Part shown: positions 49,567 through 58,946 of the stretch, in pieces | How the letters are laid out: every line of letters starts with the position of its first letter | Numbering within the stretch: position 1 is the first letter of the stretch | Origin: Paenibacillus methanolicus | Lineage (GTDB): Bacteria > Bacillota > Bacilli > Paenibacillales > Paenibacillaceae | DNA: 64,000 nucleotides | NCBI RefSeq assembly: GCF_008124765.1 | Contig: NZ_VNHS01000001.1 | Location: 1,178,001-1,242,000 of the forward strand | Direction of reading: 5' to 3' | Translations under genes and position numbers: made by a program | The notes under the pieces: model-generated | Databases searched by the model: none | Told to the model about the DNA's origin: nothing | Seen by the model: the letters and a program-made list of their open reading frames with translations, nothing else

Positions 49567-52500
49567 TTAACCGAGAATCCATCTGGCAATGCGGGCCAAG
49601 TCTTCGATATCGATCCGGCCGTCGCCCGTTACGTCCGATTTCTTGATGCTGTTCCAATTCGAATCGGCCGACGATTTGCCATAGTGGGCAGCCGCGATCG
49701 ACAGATCTCCGATACTGTACTTGCCATCCTCGTTAATATCGCCTTGTTGAACCGGAACGACCGCGTCCTTGAACGTTTGCAGCGCCGCTTGCAGACGCTT
49801 CGTCGCTTCCTTCACCTGCCGCGCCGTGGCCGAACCGTTAGCCGCGATCGTGCGCGCATCCGCAATCGCCTGCTGCAGAGCAGCCTTGGCGCCGGCGCGG
49901 TATTCGCCAGGCTTGGCGCCTTCGACCGCCGCGTCATGCAGCGATTGAGCGCTTGCGATCAAGTTGTTCAATTCCGTCTTATCCGCCGGCGCGTCTGCAT
50001 GCCGAAGCTGAATCCGCAGCGGCGCCGATGCCGCGGTAAGGGTTTCTTTGCCATCCGCATCCGCCGTCATGACGTCGCGCAGCGCGATGAAGGCAATCGA
50101 TTGCTGCGCCACCGGACGAACGGCGAATTTCAGTTTCAACAGCGCCTCCGTCCCGCTGGCGTCCACGCCTGCCGGATCGGTCGAGGCGAGCAGCATCCGA
50201 ATTTGCCCCGAGTCTCCCGGCTCGGTCTGGCCGACCACTTGCATCTGGTCCGACAGCGCCTCCGCAGAGCGGAATTCCAATTGGCTCGGGTCGTAGACGA
50301 TCGTCACATCGTTCGCATAGACCGCCTCCGCCAATCCGGAGAGACTGTAGACCACGTCCACCAGCTCGGCTTCTTGCGCGGATGCAGGTCCGGTCAAACT
50401 CGCGCCGTCTTGCCCGGACGGCGCGTCGGTAACCCGAACCAGCGCCTCTGCTTGCAAATACGTGCCTTCGACCGCGCCCCGAATCCGGAACGTCCCCGTC
50501 TTGGCGACCTGCTCTTCATCAAGCGAGTTCCACGCCACGTTCGCTTGCTTGGTACCGCCGTTCACGGCAACTTCAACCTTTGCCGGCAATTCCGGCAGCG
50601 TGCCTTTCGCCGTCGCGAGCTCGATCGGCGTAACCGATTCGATGAGCGCCGAAGGCGTGGTTTTCAGGCGCAGCACCGTGACGGAGTACGCCGGGTATTC
50701 GTACGTGAAGGACTTGCCGAAGCCGCTCTCCACTCTCGTCTGCGGACGTACGGCATCCGGCTGGCTGAAGGAGTTCTCGGCCGTCAGGGCATCCGCCTTC
50801 AATTCGATGACCGTCGCCTTCGGATTGATATAATTCGCATCGACGCTAACGTTCGCGGATTGCGCGTTGCCCGAGGCGTTCACCGTCTTCACGATCAGAT
50901 CGCCCGTCGCGGCATCCTTCGTCGTCACGCTGTAGAGCGGTCCTTGCGCCGGCTGCACTTCGTTCACCAGCTTGCCGTCCAAATAGGCGCGGATGCCGCT
51001 TCCTTGCACTTCGATTTTGAGTTCGTACCAGCGGTTCGTCTCGACGCCGCCGGCGACCGTATTGCCGACGATCGCTTTCTGTCCGTTCGTCGCCTTCTCG
51101 ACGACCGTCTGCGTATTGTTCCAGCCGCCAAGGTTCCACCAGTAGTAGTTATTCGCGTCCTTCGCGCCGAATCCGACGAGGAAGCCTTCGGAGCCGCTCG
51201 TCTTGCGGGCTTTCATCGTGACCGTGTAATTGCTCCAGTCCGCGCCTGTCTTCAGCGCAAGCCTCGCGTCGGTCGTCGTCTGGGACGATTGCTTCACCGA
51301 ACCGCCGATTACGGACCAATTGCCTTGAAGCGCGCTCCACTTCTCGATTGCCGCGTCGTCGCCGAAATTCTCGGCGTATAATTCGGTGCCGTCCGCCTTC
51401 GCGACTTTAATCTCGTCGTACTCGACGGCCGTGTTCCACGATCCGAGCACGATCGAACCCGCGATGTCGTTCGCCGAGGCTTTCTTCCTGGTCAGATTCG
51501 TCGGCATCACTTCTTGCCCGATGTGATTGCCGAACAGCTGCTGGACGTAATAATTCGGCGTCGCGTAAGATTGCGCGTTGTTGAACCAGATCAAGTCCGT
51601 CGTCCATTGCGTATTGCTCTGACGGGCGAACAGCGGCGCGAACGACGCCATGCCGACGACGTCGGAGTTCCGCTCCAAGCCGGTCATGAAGGCCGCTTCC
51701 GCTAGGGCGCTCTCCATGTTGTTCTTCTTGCCGACGCCGTGCGCCGCGTATTCGCCCACGAATACTTTCGGTCCGGTGCGGCTATAGTTGTCGTACCGGT
51801 TGACATTGTTGTAGAACCAATCCGGCGACTGGTACATATGCTCGTCGACCAGATCGGCCTTATTGCCGTTATTCTTCAGCCATTCATAGGCTTTGCGGAA
51901 ATTCTCGTCGCTTGGCGAATAACCCGCGCTCAGCACCAGCTGCATATCGGGGTATTTCGCTTTGATCGCGTCATAGAACACATTGTAGCGGTCCAGGTAA
52001 TCCTGTCCCCACAGCTCGTTGCCGACGCCGAGATACTTCATGTTGAACGGCTCCGGATGGCCGTTCGCCGCGCGCTTCGCCCCCCACTCCGTCGTCGCGT
52101 CGCCGTTGGCGTATTCGATGAGGTCGAGCGCGTCTTGGATGTATGGTCCAAGCTGATCCATCGGCACCTTCGGCGGGTTCGAATGGCAGGACACTTGCCC
52201 GATGAAAATGATCGGGAGCGGCTCCGCGCCGATATCTTCGGCCAATTGGAAGTATTCATGGAAGCCCAGGCCGAACGACTGGTAGTAGTTGGCCGCCCAC
52301 TGGTTCGGCTGCACTTGGCGCTGCGCCACGTCGCCGATCGTATTCTTCCACCGGTACCGGTTCTCGAGCGAGCCGCCTTCGACGATACAACCGCCTGGGA
52401 AGCGCAGGAAGTTCGGACTCAGATCGTCCAGCATCTCCGCGAGATCATAGCGCAGGCCGTTGGCGCGGTTATGCCACGTCTTCTCCGGGAACAGCGAGAT

Positions 52501-54114
52501 CATGTCTAGATCGATCGTCGCCTTCTCGGCTGCCGTCACGTCGAAGCTGGCGTTAGCGGACGCTGCGCTCGCCGTAATCGAACAGCCGATCTTCTTCCAT
52601 TCGTCGGCGATGCCCGAGGCTTCGCAGCTTCCGAGTACGGCTTGATCCGCGCCGCGCAGCGTGGCGATGATCGGCTTCGTTAACGTGCCCGCGCTTCGCG
52701 CGTACACCGTGAAATCGTAGTTCTCCCCCGCTTTGACCGCTATCCCGCCGCTGTAACCGGCATTCGACACGCCCACGCCGGTTCCGGGCTCCGCGACCGT
52801 AATCCGGGCATATCGGGGATTATTGGCATTTAGCGGCGCTTCCGTCGCCGTCGTCAATTGCCCGTCGCCGCCGCCAAGCGTCTTCTTCGTCCAGGCGAAC
52901 AGCGGCGTGCCGAACTCGAAGGAACGGTTCTCGATCAGATCGCCGTACAATCCGCCGTCGGCCGCATAGTTGATGTCTTCGTAGAAGATGCCGTAGAGCG
53001 TCGGGCTAACGGCATGCGCGGCGTTCTTGCCGTCAATCTCCAGCGAATAAGCCGCCGATCCCGCTTCCGTCACGATGACCGTGAACGTCTTCGTATCCTG
53101 CGCGGCGCCGTTGCTTAACGTGGCCGTCAGCGTGACGGTTTTATCTCCTTCGCCGGTCTGAGGACGGGTCACTTTACCATCCGTGCCGACAACCTCGGGA
53201 TTCGACGAGACCCAAGCGATCGTCGAGCCCGCGACTCCCGTCCGCGGCAGCGTCAGATCTTTGGTCTGCTCGGATGTATCGCCCAAATTGAGCCAGTTCT
53301 TGTCGTAAGCGAGCATCTCCGCGTCGCTCATCCCGCCGGTCGCGATGCCGACCAACTCCGTTTCGGACAGCGCGCGGCCATAGATGCGGAAGTCGTCGAT
53401 TCGTCCGTCGAAATACGGGTCGGCGCTGAACTGGGACTTGCCGAGGTAGTTACGATTCGTCGGACCAAGCTCGGAGGGATCAACCTGCACGTTGCTGACG
53501 CTGGCGACCTGAATGCCATTCATATAAAGCGTATAGGTGTTGCCGTCGATGACCGCCGCGACATGCTGCCATGATTTCGAATTCGGAAAAGCCGGTCCTA
53601 TCAATGTCGATTCGCCGCTGCCGTCCGGTCTGACGCCGAACCGCGAGTTCCCTTCGTGGTCCCGCAGCGATAGGAACATATAATTCGTGTTGCTCGTGCC
53701 GAAGTCGAACACGCGGCTCCAAGCGCCGAGCGTATCCGCGTTCACCCAAGCGGCGACCGTCACGTTATGCTGATCGGCCAGCAGTCCGTCCGGCAGCTGC
53801 AGATAGCCGTCCGTTCCGTTCAAATCCAGCGCGCCCCCCGTCTTGCCGTATGCGTTCCGCGCCGCGCCGCCGTGCAGCGTGCCGTCGTTGCCATGCCCGG
53901 AGGCATCCTTCCATGCGGCATCTCCCTCGCCATCGAACGTGTAGTGCAGCAGCAAATCCTCAGGTGCCGCCGGAAGCGGCGCGGCGGGTGCCGCTCCGCT
54001 TCCGGCGCTTAAGCCATCTGCTTGCGCCGGCATCACCATTGTGCCGCACAACGCGGCCAGCGTGCCATAGACCGTGGCCGTGCGCGCGAATCTTCTTTTC
54101 CAACCATGCCTCAA
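49567..54114 (-). CDS. Multimodular GH51-like alpha-L-arabinofuranosidase with cohesin-like and dockerin domains
   Basis: This 1515-residue exported protein has: a signal peptide (1-33); a LamG-like beta-sandwich (about 55-255, YFDGRIDDFRIYGRALSETE); a bacterial Ig-like domain (about 265-350); the GH51 catalytic region (about 352-900) with an inserted carbohydrate-binding-like module, LSPNFLRFPGGCIVEGG, KYLGVGNELWGQDYL (acid/base Glu) and KVFVGEYAAHG (nucleophile Glu); a concanavalin-like module (about 935-1080); an Ig-like fragment; a cohesin-like domain (about 1225-1355); a helical FIVAR-like repeat; and a type I dockerin (about 1455-1515) with two calcium loops, DINEDGKYSIGD and DVTGDGRIDIED. 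TTG start with GAGGAGG upstream. Extracellular release of arabinose from plant polysaccharide is likely. Confidence 0.9.
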   Translation of the reverse strand: MRHGWKRRFARTATVYGTLAALCGTMVMPAQADGLSAGSGAAPAAPLPAAPEDLLLHYTFDGEGDAAWKDASGHGNDGTLHGGAARNAYGKTGGALDLNGTDGYLQLPDGLLADQHNVTVAAWVNADTLGAWSRVFDFGTSNTNYMFLSLRDHEGNSRFGVRPDGSGESTLIGPAFPNSKSWQHVAAVIDGNTYTLYMNGIQVASVSNVQVDPSELGPTNRNYLGKSQFSADPYFDGRIDDFRIYGRALSETELVGIATGGMSDAEMLAYDKNWLNLGDTSEQTKDLTLPRTGVAGSTIAWVSSNPEVVGTDGKVTRPQTGEGDKTVTLTATLSNGAAQDTKTFTVIVTEAGSAAYSLEIDGKNAAHAVSPTLYGIFYEDINYAADGGLYGDLIENRSFEFGTPLFAWTKKTLGGGDGQLTTATEAPLNANNPRYARITVAEPGTGVGVSNAGYSGGIAVKAGENYDFTVYARSAGTLTKPIIATLRGADQAVLGSCEASGIADEWKKIGCSITASAASANASFDVTAAEKATIDLDMISLFPEKTWHNRANGLRYDLAEMLDDLSPNFLRFPGGCIVEGGSLENRYRWKNTIGDVAQRQVQPNQWAANYYQSFGLGFHEYFQLAEDIGAEPLPIIFIGQVSCHSNPPKVPMDQLGPYIQDALDLIEYANGDATTEWGAKRAANGHPEPFNMKYLGVGNELWGQDYLDRYNVFYDAIKAKYPDMQLVLSAGYSPSDENFRKAYEWLKNNGNKADLVDEHMYQSPDWFYNNVNRYDNYSRTGPKVFVGEYAAHGVGKKNNMESALAEAAFMTGLERNSDVVGMASFAPLFARQSNTQWTTDLIWFNNAQSYATPNYYVQQLFGNHIGQEVMPTNLTRKKASANDIAGSIVLGSWNTAVEYDEIKVAKADGTELYAENFGDDAAIEKWSALQGNWSVIGGSVKQSSQTTTDARLALKTGADWSNYTVTMKARKTSGSEGFLVGFGAKDANNYYWWNLGGWNNTQTVVEKATNGQKAIVGNTVAGGVETNRWYELKIEVQGSGIRAYLDGKLVNEVQPAQGPLYSVTTKDAATGDLIVKTVNASGNAQSANVSVDANYINPKATVIELKADALTAENSFSQPDAVRPQTRVESGFGKSFTYEYPAYSVTVLRLKTTPSALIESVTPIELATAKGTLPELPAKVEVAVNGGTKQANVAWNSLDEEQVAKTGTFRIRGAVEGTYLQAEALVRVTDAPSGQDGASLTGPASAQEAELVDVVYSLSGLAEAVYANDVTIVYDPSQLEFRSAEALSDQMQVVGQTEPGDSGQIRMLLASTDPAGVDASGTEALLKLKFAVRPVAQQSIAFIALRDVMTADADGKETLTAASAPLRIQLRHADAPADKTELNNLIASAQSLHDAAVEGAKPGEYRAGAKAALQQAIADARTIAANGSATARQVKEATKRLQAALQTFKDAVVPVQQGDINEDGKYSIGDLSIAAAHYGKSSADSNWNSIKKSDVTGDGRIDIEDLARIARWILG

Positions 54115-54195
54115 TTCCTGTTCCTCCTCGGCGGGTTAAATTCGCTAAATGCTTCATGCCCAATCTCGATTGTGCACGCAAACCACCAATTAGCC

Positions 54196-54212
54196 TGATA
54201 CATTACGTATCA
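54196..54212. promoter_or_regulatory. Perfect inverted repeat TGATAC-N5-GTATCA upstream of the GH51 gene
   Basis: A perfect 6-bp dyad with a 5-nt spacer lies about 80 bp before the start codon and only 3 bp from the cre-like site, a typical place for a pathway-specific regulator. Confidence 0.45.
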
Positions 54213-54215
54213 ATA

Positions 54216-54229
54216 ATAAAGCGCTTACA
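54216..54229 (-). promoter_or_regulatory. cre-like CcpA site upstream of the GH51 gene
   Basis: Minus-strand TGTAAGCGCTTTAT matches the catabolite-response consensus TGWAARCGYTWNCA at all but the last two positions, including the central CG. About 102 bp upstream of the TTG start, it predicts repression by preferred sugars. Confidence 0.55.
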
Positions 54230-54435
54230 GAAGGGTTGGAATGGTTTCTTTTTTTCATTTGTTGCGTTTTTTTATTCGGCTGCCGCGAATTGTCGATGAC
54301 CGCAACGCTAATAAGCCGCTTGCAGATATGGCTGCAGCGGCGGATTGGACTAGCGTAGCTCTTTATATGACATGAAAAAGAGCACTCCGTCTCGTTGACG
54401 AAATGCCCCGTGGTCCCTCTATATTCGGTTCCGGT

Positions 54436-55326
54436 TTACGCGCCGAATCGTTGCCTGTACCCGCATCGGCGGCACAGCTCCTCGACGGCTTCGCGGCGCG
54501 AAAATCCGTCGACCAGGTTGCTTGCCCGCTCGCCGCTGACGATATCCGCGAAAGGGGTCTCGTTGACGTTGCCCAGATTAATCACGCCCTCTCCGTCCAG
54601 GCAGCAAGGCACGACCGTGCCGTTCGACAGGATCGCCGCCTGGCTGCGCAGCGCGTAACAGAAGCCTTTGCCGTCATCCTCGGGCGCGTCCAGGCTTGGC
54701 CATTGGAATTCGTGGTCTTGGTTCAAATAGACGTTCTCGGCGATCCGTACGCCGCTGCCCGGCACGACTTTCTCTTCGATGCGGTAGTCCAGCCCGAATT
54801 CTTGCTCCAGCACCGCTAACGTCTGGCGGTTGCGCTGGCGCTGCGCGTTCGTGATATTGTCCTCGGTCAAGTTCCACAGCCGGAACGAGAAAATGATCCG
54901 ATTCGCTTCGGCCTCGCGCACGAAGGCGAGAATCTCCCGCAAGTACCCTTCGCGGTCCGTCGAACCGAGATGCCCGTCGAAGCTATGCAACGAGAAGTTC
55001 ATCTGGCGCAGCGCCGGCTTGCCGAGCAGCTTGTGCCGGTTCTTCGCGATCAACGTGCCGTTCGTCGTAATGTTGACCTTGATCCCTTTCTCGTGCGCGA
55101 TATCGAGCAGCAGATCGATCTTCGGATGCAGCAGCGGTTCGCCTTTGACGTGCAAATAAACGTAGCTGGCGAACGGCTTGATCTCATCCAGCCGCTTGGC
55201 GAATTCCTCCGGCTTGATGAAATTCTTGGCGCGTTCCGTCGGGGGACAGAACGTGCAGGCGAGATTGCAGACGCTCGTGATTTCTATATATACTTTCTTG
55301 AACGCTTTCAACGATAAGGGCCCCAT
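54436..55326 (-). CDS. Radical SAM protein with SPASM-like C-terminal region
   Basis: This is a 296-residue enzyme. The iron-sulfur motif CxxxCxxC is ITSVCNLACTFCPPTERAKN near residues 20-27. GEPLLHPKIDLLLDIAHEKG and VNITTNGTLI are the SAM-binding strands. The C-terminal part has FCYALRSQAAILSNGTVVPC, then CLDGEGVINLGN and CRRCGYRQR, a SPASM or twitch-like cluster site. It therefore probably holds two clusters and modifies a peptide or small molecule. No precursor peptide is recognisable nearby. The chosen ATG lacks a good ribosome site; TTG at 55311 is an alternative. It follows a helix-turn-helix gene by 63 nt on the same strand. Confidence 0.88.
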   Translation of the reverse strand: MGPLSLKAFKKVYIEITSVCNLACTFCPPTERAKNFIKPEEFAKRLDEIKPFASYVYLHVKGEPLLHPKIDLLLDIAHEKGIKVNITTNGTLIAKNRHKLLGKPALRQMNFSLHSFDGHLGSTDREGYLREILAFVREAEANRIIFSFRLWNLTEDNITNAQRQRNRQTLAVLEQEFGLDYRIEEKVVPGSGVRIAENVYLNQDHEFQWPSLDAPEDDGKGFCYALRSQAAILSNGTVVPCCLDGEGVINLGNVNETPFADIVSGERASNLVDGFSRREAVEELCRRCGYRQRFGA

Positions 55327-55389
55327 TCCGGTAGTCTATGATGATCGGATGCTAACAAAGCTACCTTCTATAGTACCATAGCCGGGCCG

Positions 55390-55974
55390 TCAGATGGAAT
55401 GAATCCGATCTGTCTCGTAGACCAGGATCATCTCGTCCGTCAGCCGTTCGTACACTTCCACCCAGTCCCGCTCGACCAGAATGTCCCGCAGCTCCTCGTC
55501 GCCGATCTTCCCGCGTCTGCGCAGCGCCGCCAGCTGTCGTAAACTTTCGAGCGTCGGCTCCGATTCTACGACTTCAACCGATTCGTCCGTTGCTTCCGAA
55601 TCCGAAACCGCGATTTCCGATATGCGCGCCTTTATCTGGCCAACGTCCTTCGCCGCCCGGGCCGCGTCGAACTGACGGGATAGTCCAAGCAGCAGCTCGT
55701 CCAGCGCTTCTTCGTACGATTTGCGCTCGGCGTATCCCGCGCTGCGTTTCATGGACCATACCTGGCGCGCGATATCCAGAATCGTCTTCTCCGCTTCCGT
55801 CAGCTTCTCGCCTACCCAATATTGCAACTCCGAGGCCGGAATCTCCCAGCTTCCCCGCTTGCCCCGTCGGTTCCCTCTCAGCTTGCCGACCGCAAGCCAC
55901 CGATAGACCGTTCCCACATCCTGCTTCAGGATCAAGGCGGCTTCCTCCACCGTGAATAAATACTCGTCGAACAT
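55390..55974 (-). CDS. Helix-turn-helix (excisionase/MerR-like) protein with helical tail
   Basis: This 194-residue protein begins with a winged helix of the excisionase type (about 5-58: FTVEEAALILKQDVGTVYRW then LAVGKLRGNRRGKRGSWEIP and ELQYW). A charged helical region follows (about 60-130) and then an acidic stretch (SDSEATDESVEVVESEPTLE). A terminal helix ends the protein. The DNA-binding part resembles regulators more than phage excisionases, and no integrase is nearby. GAGGAGAGG precedes the ATG. The role is unknown; it may regulate itself or the radical SAM gene downstream. Confidence 0.75.
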   Translation of the reverse strand: MFDEYLFTVEEAALILKQDVGTVYRWLAVGKLRGNRRGKRGSWEIPASELQYWVGEKLTEAEKTILDIARQVWSMKRSAGYAERKSYEEALDELLLGLSRQFDAARAAKDVGQIKARISEIAVSDSEATDESVEVVESEPTLESLRQLAALRRRGKIGDEELRDILVERDWVEVYERLTDEMILVYETDRIHSI

Positions 55975-56202
55975 GCGGTTCCTCTCCTCTACTAATCATG
56001 ATTTGAAGTTATGGTAGTAGAGTTTATGAAGCAACGGATCGTTCCATGTATTGGATTTAAGCGGCGCCGTTAGGAACAAATCTCCGTACGTAAAGCTTCC
56101 AACTAACCGCCTCTCCCTCTTTATTAGTAATGAACGTTGGTTGACGCCCACCTCGCCGTGGTATAGAGGAGCAGAGCCATGTAACGGAGGAGGAGCGCGT
56201 CT

Positions 56203-57633
56203 ATGCTCATCGAAGACCGGCCGCTGGAGCGGGCCGTGCTGCAATTTATTTTCCCGTTCGCCTACAAGCGCGGCAGCGACGAACGGCTCATCCTAGAGCT
56301 GCTCGCGGATCGGTTCGTGCCGTTCCGGCTGGACGATCTGTCGCAGGAGCGAGCGTTCTACGGTCCGCGTTACGGCGTTTCGCATCAAGCGCTGGAACGC
56401 TATTTCATGCCCTACTCGTGCTGTATTCTGTTCCCGCGCAGCGCTTCGGATCAGAACGGGTTCCGCCGTTATGCCAAGACGATCGGCAAAGCCTGCACGC
56501 TGCGGACGGAACGCGGAGACATGCCGTTTAGGCTCCATGCCGCCGAAGTCATCGTCTGTCCGTTCGACCTCGGTTTCATTACGCTGCGCATCGAACTTGC
56601 GCACCAGGACCTCTCATTCGGCGAAGCGCTGGAATTCGCGGATCGGTTCCGCGTGCTGCAGGATGTCTCGACCAAAGACAAACGGACCAGCGTGCTCGGC
56701 GCGCGGGGCGAGTTCACGCAGACGGAGGATTTTATTTTCCGCGAAATCGTCCGCTCCTTGCTCCCCCATCTGGATAACGAAGTGACCGAAGGCGCTTATT
56801 TCGAGACGCTGCCGTTCTTCATCGACGAGCGGATGTATGTCCAATCGTTATTTCAATTCAAAGAAGAAGCCGCGATCTCCGACATGGATCTGTTCCGCGC
56901 GCTTCATCTCGACGGTCTCGACGAGGCGGGCGATCCGTATGCAAGCGCGGGCAATGCCGCGTACATGGCCGAATACGTGCACGAGCGCCGCTATGATCGC
57001 TGGGCCCCCCGTACGCGCTATGCGATGAACGAGAATGCCTTCGCTTGCTTGACGCAGGAAGGGGACGTTCGTTGCGAGCGACTCGCGACCCAACTTTTCG
57101 GCGAGCATTATTATGGCGTGTTGATGAGTCTTTTTCACAAAATCGCGCTCCTCAAGCTGGCCAACCAGTATTCGCATCTGAACGTCGAACGCGACCACCG
57201 GTCCGTGCAGCGGCTCATCCGCCAGATCAACGCGTTCTCCGCCAAATATTATTTCAGCGAGCTGGCCGCCAACGTCCAAGGAAGCGAGATGTTCCTCCAG
57301 CTGCGACGCGTATTCGGCAGCCATGCGTTGTTCGAGGACGTGAAGGAAACGCTCGCCGACCTATTCCGGTACCAGGAAAATTACCAAGCGAAGGGCCAGA
57401 ACAATTTGCTGCTCATCCTGACGCTCTATACGGTCGTCGGCGGGATTTACGGCATGAACCAGGTCATCGAAGACCTGAAAGGCGACATCGACTGGTCCAA
57501 ACTGGCCGAGTACTCGGTATTCGAGTACATCGCGCTCTTCATCACGTTGACCGGGTTGATCGTCGGCATCGCGCTGGCCGTCATCGTCGCGTTCAGGTGG
57601 GTGAGCGAGCGAAGAGCGATGCGAGATAAGTGA
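56203..57633 (+). CDS. CorA-like two-helix membrane protein of unknown function
   Basis: This is a 476-residue protein with a large cytoplasmic N-terminal region (1-395) and only two helices at the C terminus: NNLLLILTLYTVVGGIYGMN (about 402-421) and YIALFITLTGLIVGIALAVI (about 443-462). The end of the first helix reads GIYGMN, equal to the (Y/I)GMN signature of CorA-type magnesium channels. The second helix and the basic tail (RWVSERRAMRDK) have the same layout. The N-terminal region shows FVPFRLDDL, YSCCILFPRSASD and long helices near the membrane (RQINAFSAKYYFSELAANVQ), but little similarity that I can recognise. Ion transport is a hypothesis. GGAGGAGG precedes the ATG. Confidence 0.65.
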   Translation: MLIEDRPLERAVLQFIFPFAYKRGSDERLILELLADRFVPFRLDDLSQERAFYGPRYGVSHQALERYFMPYSCCILFPRSASDQNGFRRYAKTIGKACTLRTERGDMPFRLHAAEVIVCPFDLGFITLRIELAHQDLSFGEALEFADRFRVLQDVSTKDKRTSVLGARGEFTQTEDFIFREIVRSLLPHLDNEVTEGAYFETLPFFIDERMYVQSLFQFKEEAAISDMDLFRALHLDGLDEAGDPYASAGNAAYMAEYVHERRYDRWAPRTRYAMNENAFACLTQEGDVRCERLATQLFGEHYYGVLMSLFHKIALLKLANQYSHLNVERDHRSVQRLIRQINAFSAKYYFSELAANVQGSEMFLQLRRVFGSHALFEDVKETLADLFRYQENYQAKGQNNLLLILTLYTVVGGIYGMNQVIEDLKGDIDWSKLAEYSVFEYIALFITLTGLIVGIALAVIVAFRWVSERRAMRDK

Positions 57634-57667
57634 ACCCCCGCCCGCGCAAAAAGATCATTATTCGGGA

Positions 57668-58915
57668 TTACGACTGCTGATAGACGGTTGCGGTGCGACA
57701 GCACGAGCCGCACGAGAACGTATAGAACATACCTTGGGCAAGACGATCGAATTCCCCGAGGTCAACTTGGGCGACGAACTTCATCGTGCCGCGGCAGGTC
57801 GGGCATGCCGGATAACGAGCATCCTGCACCCACGACGGGAAGCCGCCGATCTGCGATACCGATATGCCTAACGTCCAATCGGCCGCTTCATAGGCGTCCC
57901 GTCGCCGGTCGGAGAGAAACCTAGTCGCCGGGGCGACCGCTCCGTCTCCATCTCCTCTCGGGGGAAGATCGTCCGGTTTGCGGTTGCCGGGATACCAGCA
58001 ATAGTCACCGGTAGACGAAATATCCATGTACAGATCCTCGTAACAGCCGCAGTGCATGCATGTCGCGACGCGCAGCCGATTCGTCTCCAATGCCAGGGAA
58101 CCGAGCTTCTCCGAGCCCGGAATCAAATCGAGCAAAGTCATTAGTTTGCCGGAGCACCACGGGCAGACGGCGTCCGACTCGGCAAGCAGCTTTACGACGT
58201 CGTTCTCCTTGGCTGCATCCATCCCCTCGTTTAACCCGAAGCATGCCATGTCGAACAAATCGCGCCGCTCGCCTTCAGACGTGATCTCCCAGCCGGCCGC
58301 GTGGGAAGCCGTCTTCAACTCGATCACGCGCCACACCTCATTCTCCGAAGCTTCGGCCCGCCATCTCCGGAACGCCGAGACGGCCTCCTCGGTGCCCGTC
58401 CAGGCTAACGCCGCCAATTTGGCGCCTTGATACCCACCGCTCAACTCGATGTCGTCGACAAGACATCGGGCTACTGCAGATCCCGCGTTACGATAGAGAA
58501 TGCCGGGGAAGTATACGTCCTTCTGCATCAGCGCCGGCAGACAATCCGCTAACGATGCGCCGCATAGGCAGACCAGAGAGACCAGGATTTCGATCGCGAC
58601 CGCGTCGTCTCCTTGCTCGAGCTGCCGCATCGCGTGTTGCTTCATCCTCGTCTGCGCTCCCGGCGTTAAGCGCTTGAACAAATCCGCCCGGCTTAACGGA
58701 TAAGGAACTTCGTGCGCGGCCGAACGATAAGGCATTCTTCCCATCATCGTGATCAAGATGTCGACCGGATCGCTTAATCCCGCATATGGGTCCACCTCGA
58801 CTGGATCCGAGAGGTGTCCGACCCCTGCTATCCTCATCGCCTTATCCGCATTCGGTTTGTCTCCGAAATAATAAGCCCGTATTCTTGCTCGGTCCAATCG
58901 TTCTTGCTCGTCCAT
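57668..58915 (-). CDS. Zinc-ribbon protein with a YwqG/DUF1963-like C-terminal region
   Basis: This 415-residue cytoplasmic protein has an N-terminal helical region (about 1-225) that may be a HEAT-like stretch (AIEILVSLVCLCGASLADCL; AKLAALAWTGTEEAVSAFRR). A cysteine-rich part contains CPWCSGK and CMHCGCYEDLYMDI. The C-terminal part has SQIGGFPSWVQD, CPTCRGTMKFVAQVDLGEFD and CGSCCRTATVYQ. The sequence IGGxPxWxQ followed by a CxxC and an M-x-F/L-x-A-Q-x-D strand is the YwqG/DUF1963 pattern. The fusion of helical repeats with zinc ribbons and this domain is unfamiliar to me. AGGAGG lies upstream of the ATG. The function is not known. Confidence 0.7.
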   Translation of the reverse strand: MDEQERLDRARIRAYYFGDKPNADKAMRIAGVGHLSDPVEVDPYAGLSDPVDILITMMGRMPYRSAAHEVPYPLSRADLFKRLTPGAQTRMKQHAMRQLEQGDDAVAIEILVSLVCLCGASLADCLPALMQKDVYFPGILYRNAGSAVARCLVDDIELSGGYQGAKLAALAWTGTEEAVSAFRRWRAEASENEVWRVIELKTASHAAGWEITSEGERRDLFDMACFGLNEGMDAAKENDVVKLLAESDAVCPWCSGKLMTLLDLIPGSEKLGSLALETNRLRVATCMHCGCYEDLYMDISSTGDYCWYPGNRKPDDLPPRGDGDGAVAPATRFLSDRRRDAYEAADWTLGISVSQIGGFPSWVQDARYPACPTCRGTMKFVAQVDLGEFDRLAQGMFYTFSCGSCCRTATVYQQS

Positions 58916-58946
58916 TCCCCGTTCCTCCTGCGTCTCGTCTTCGTTG

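Larger units (their letters stand above)
54115..54435. other. 321-bp intergenic region before the GH51 gene
   Basis: It carries the two regulatory dyads listed separately, an A/T-rich tract (about 54240-54280) and the GH51 ribosome site. No additional gene is apparent. Confidence 0.6.
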
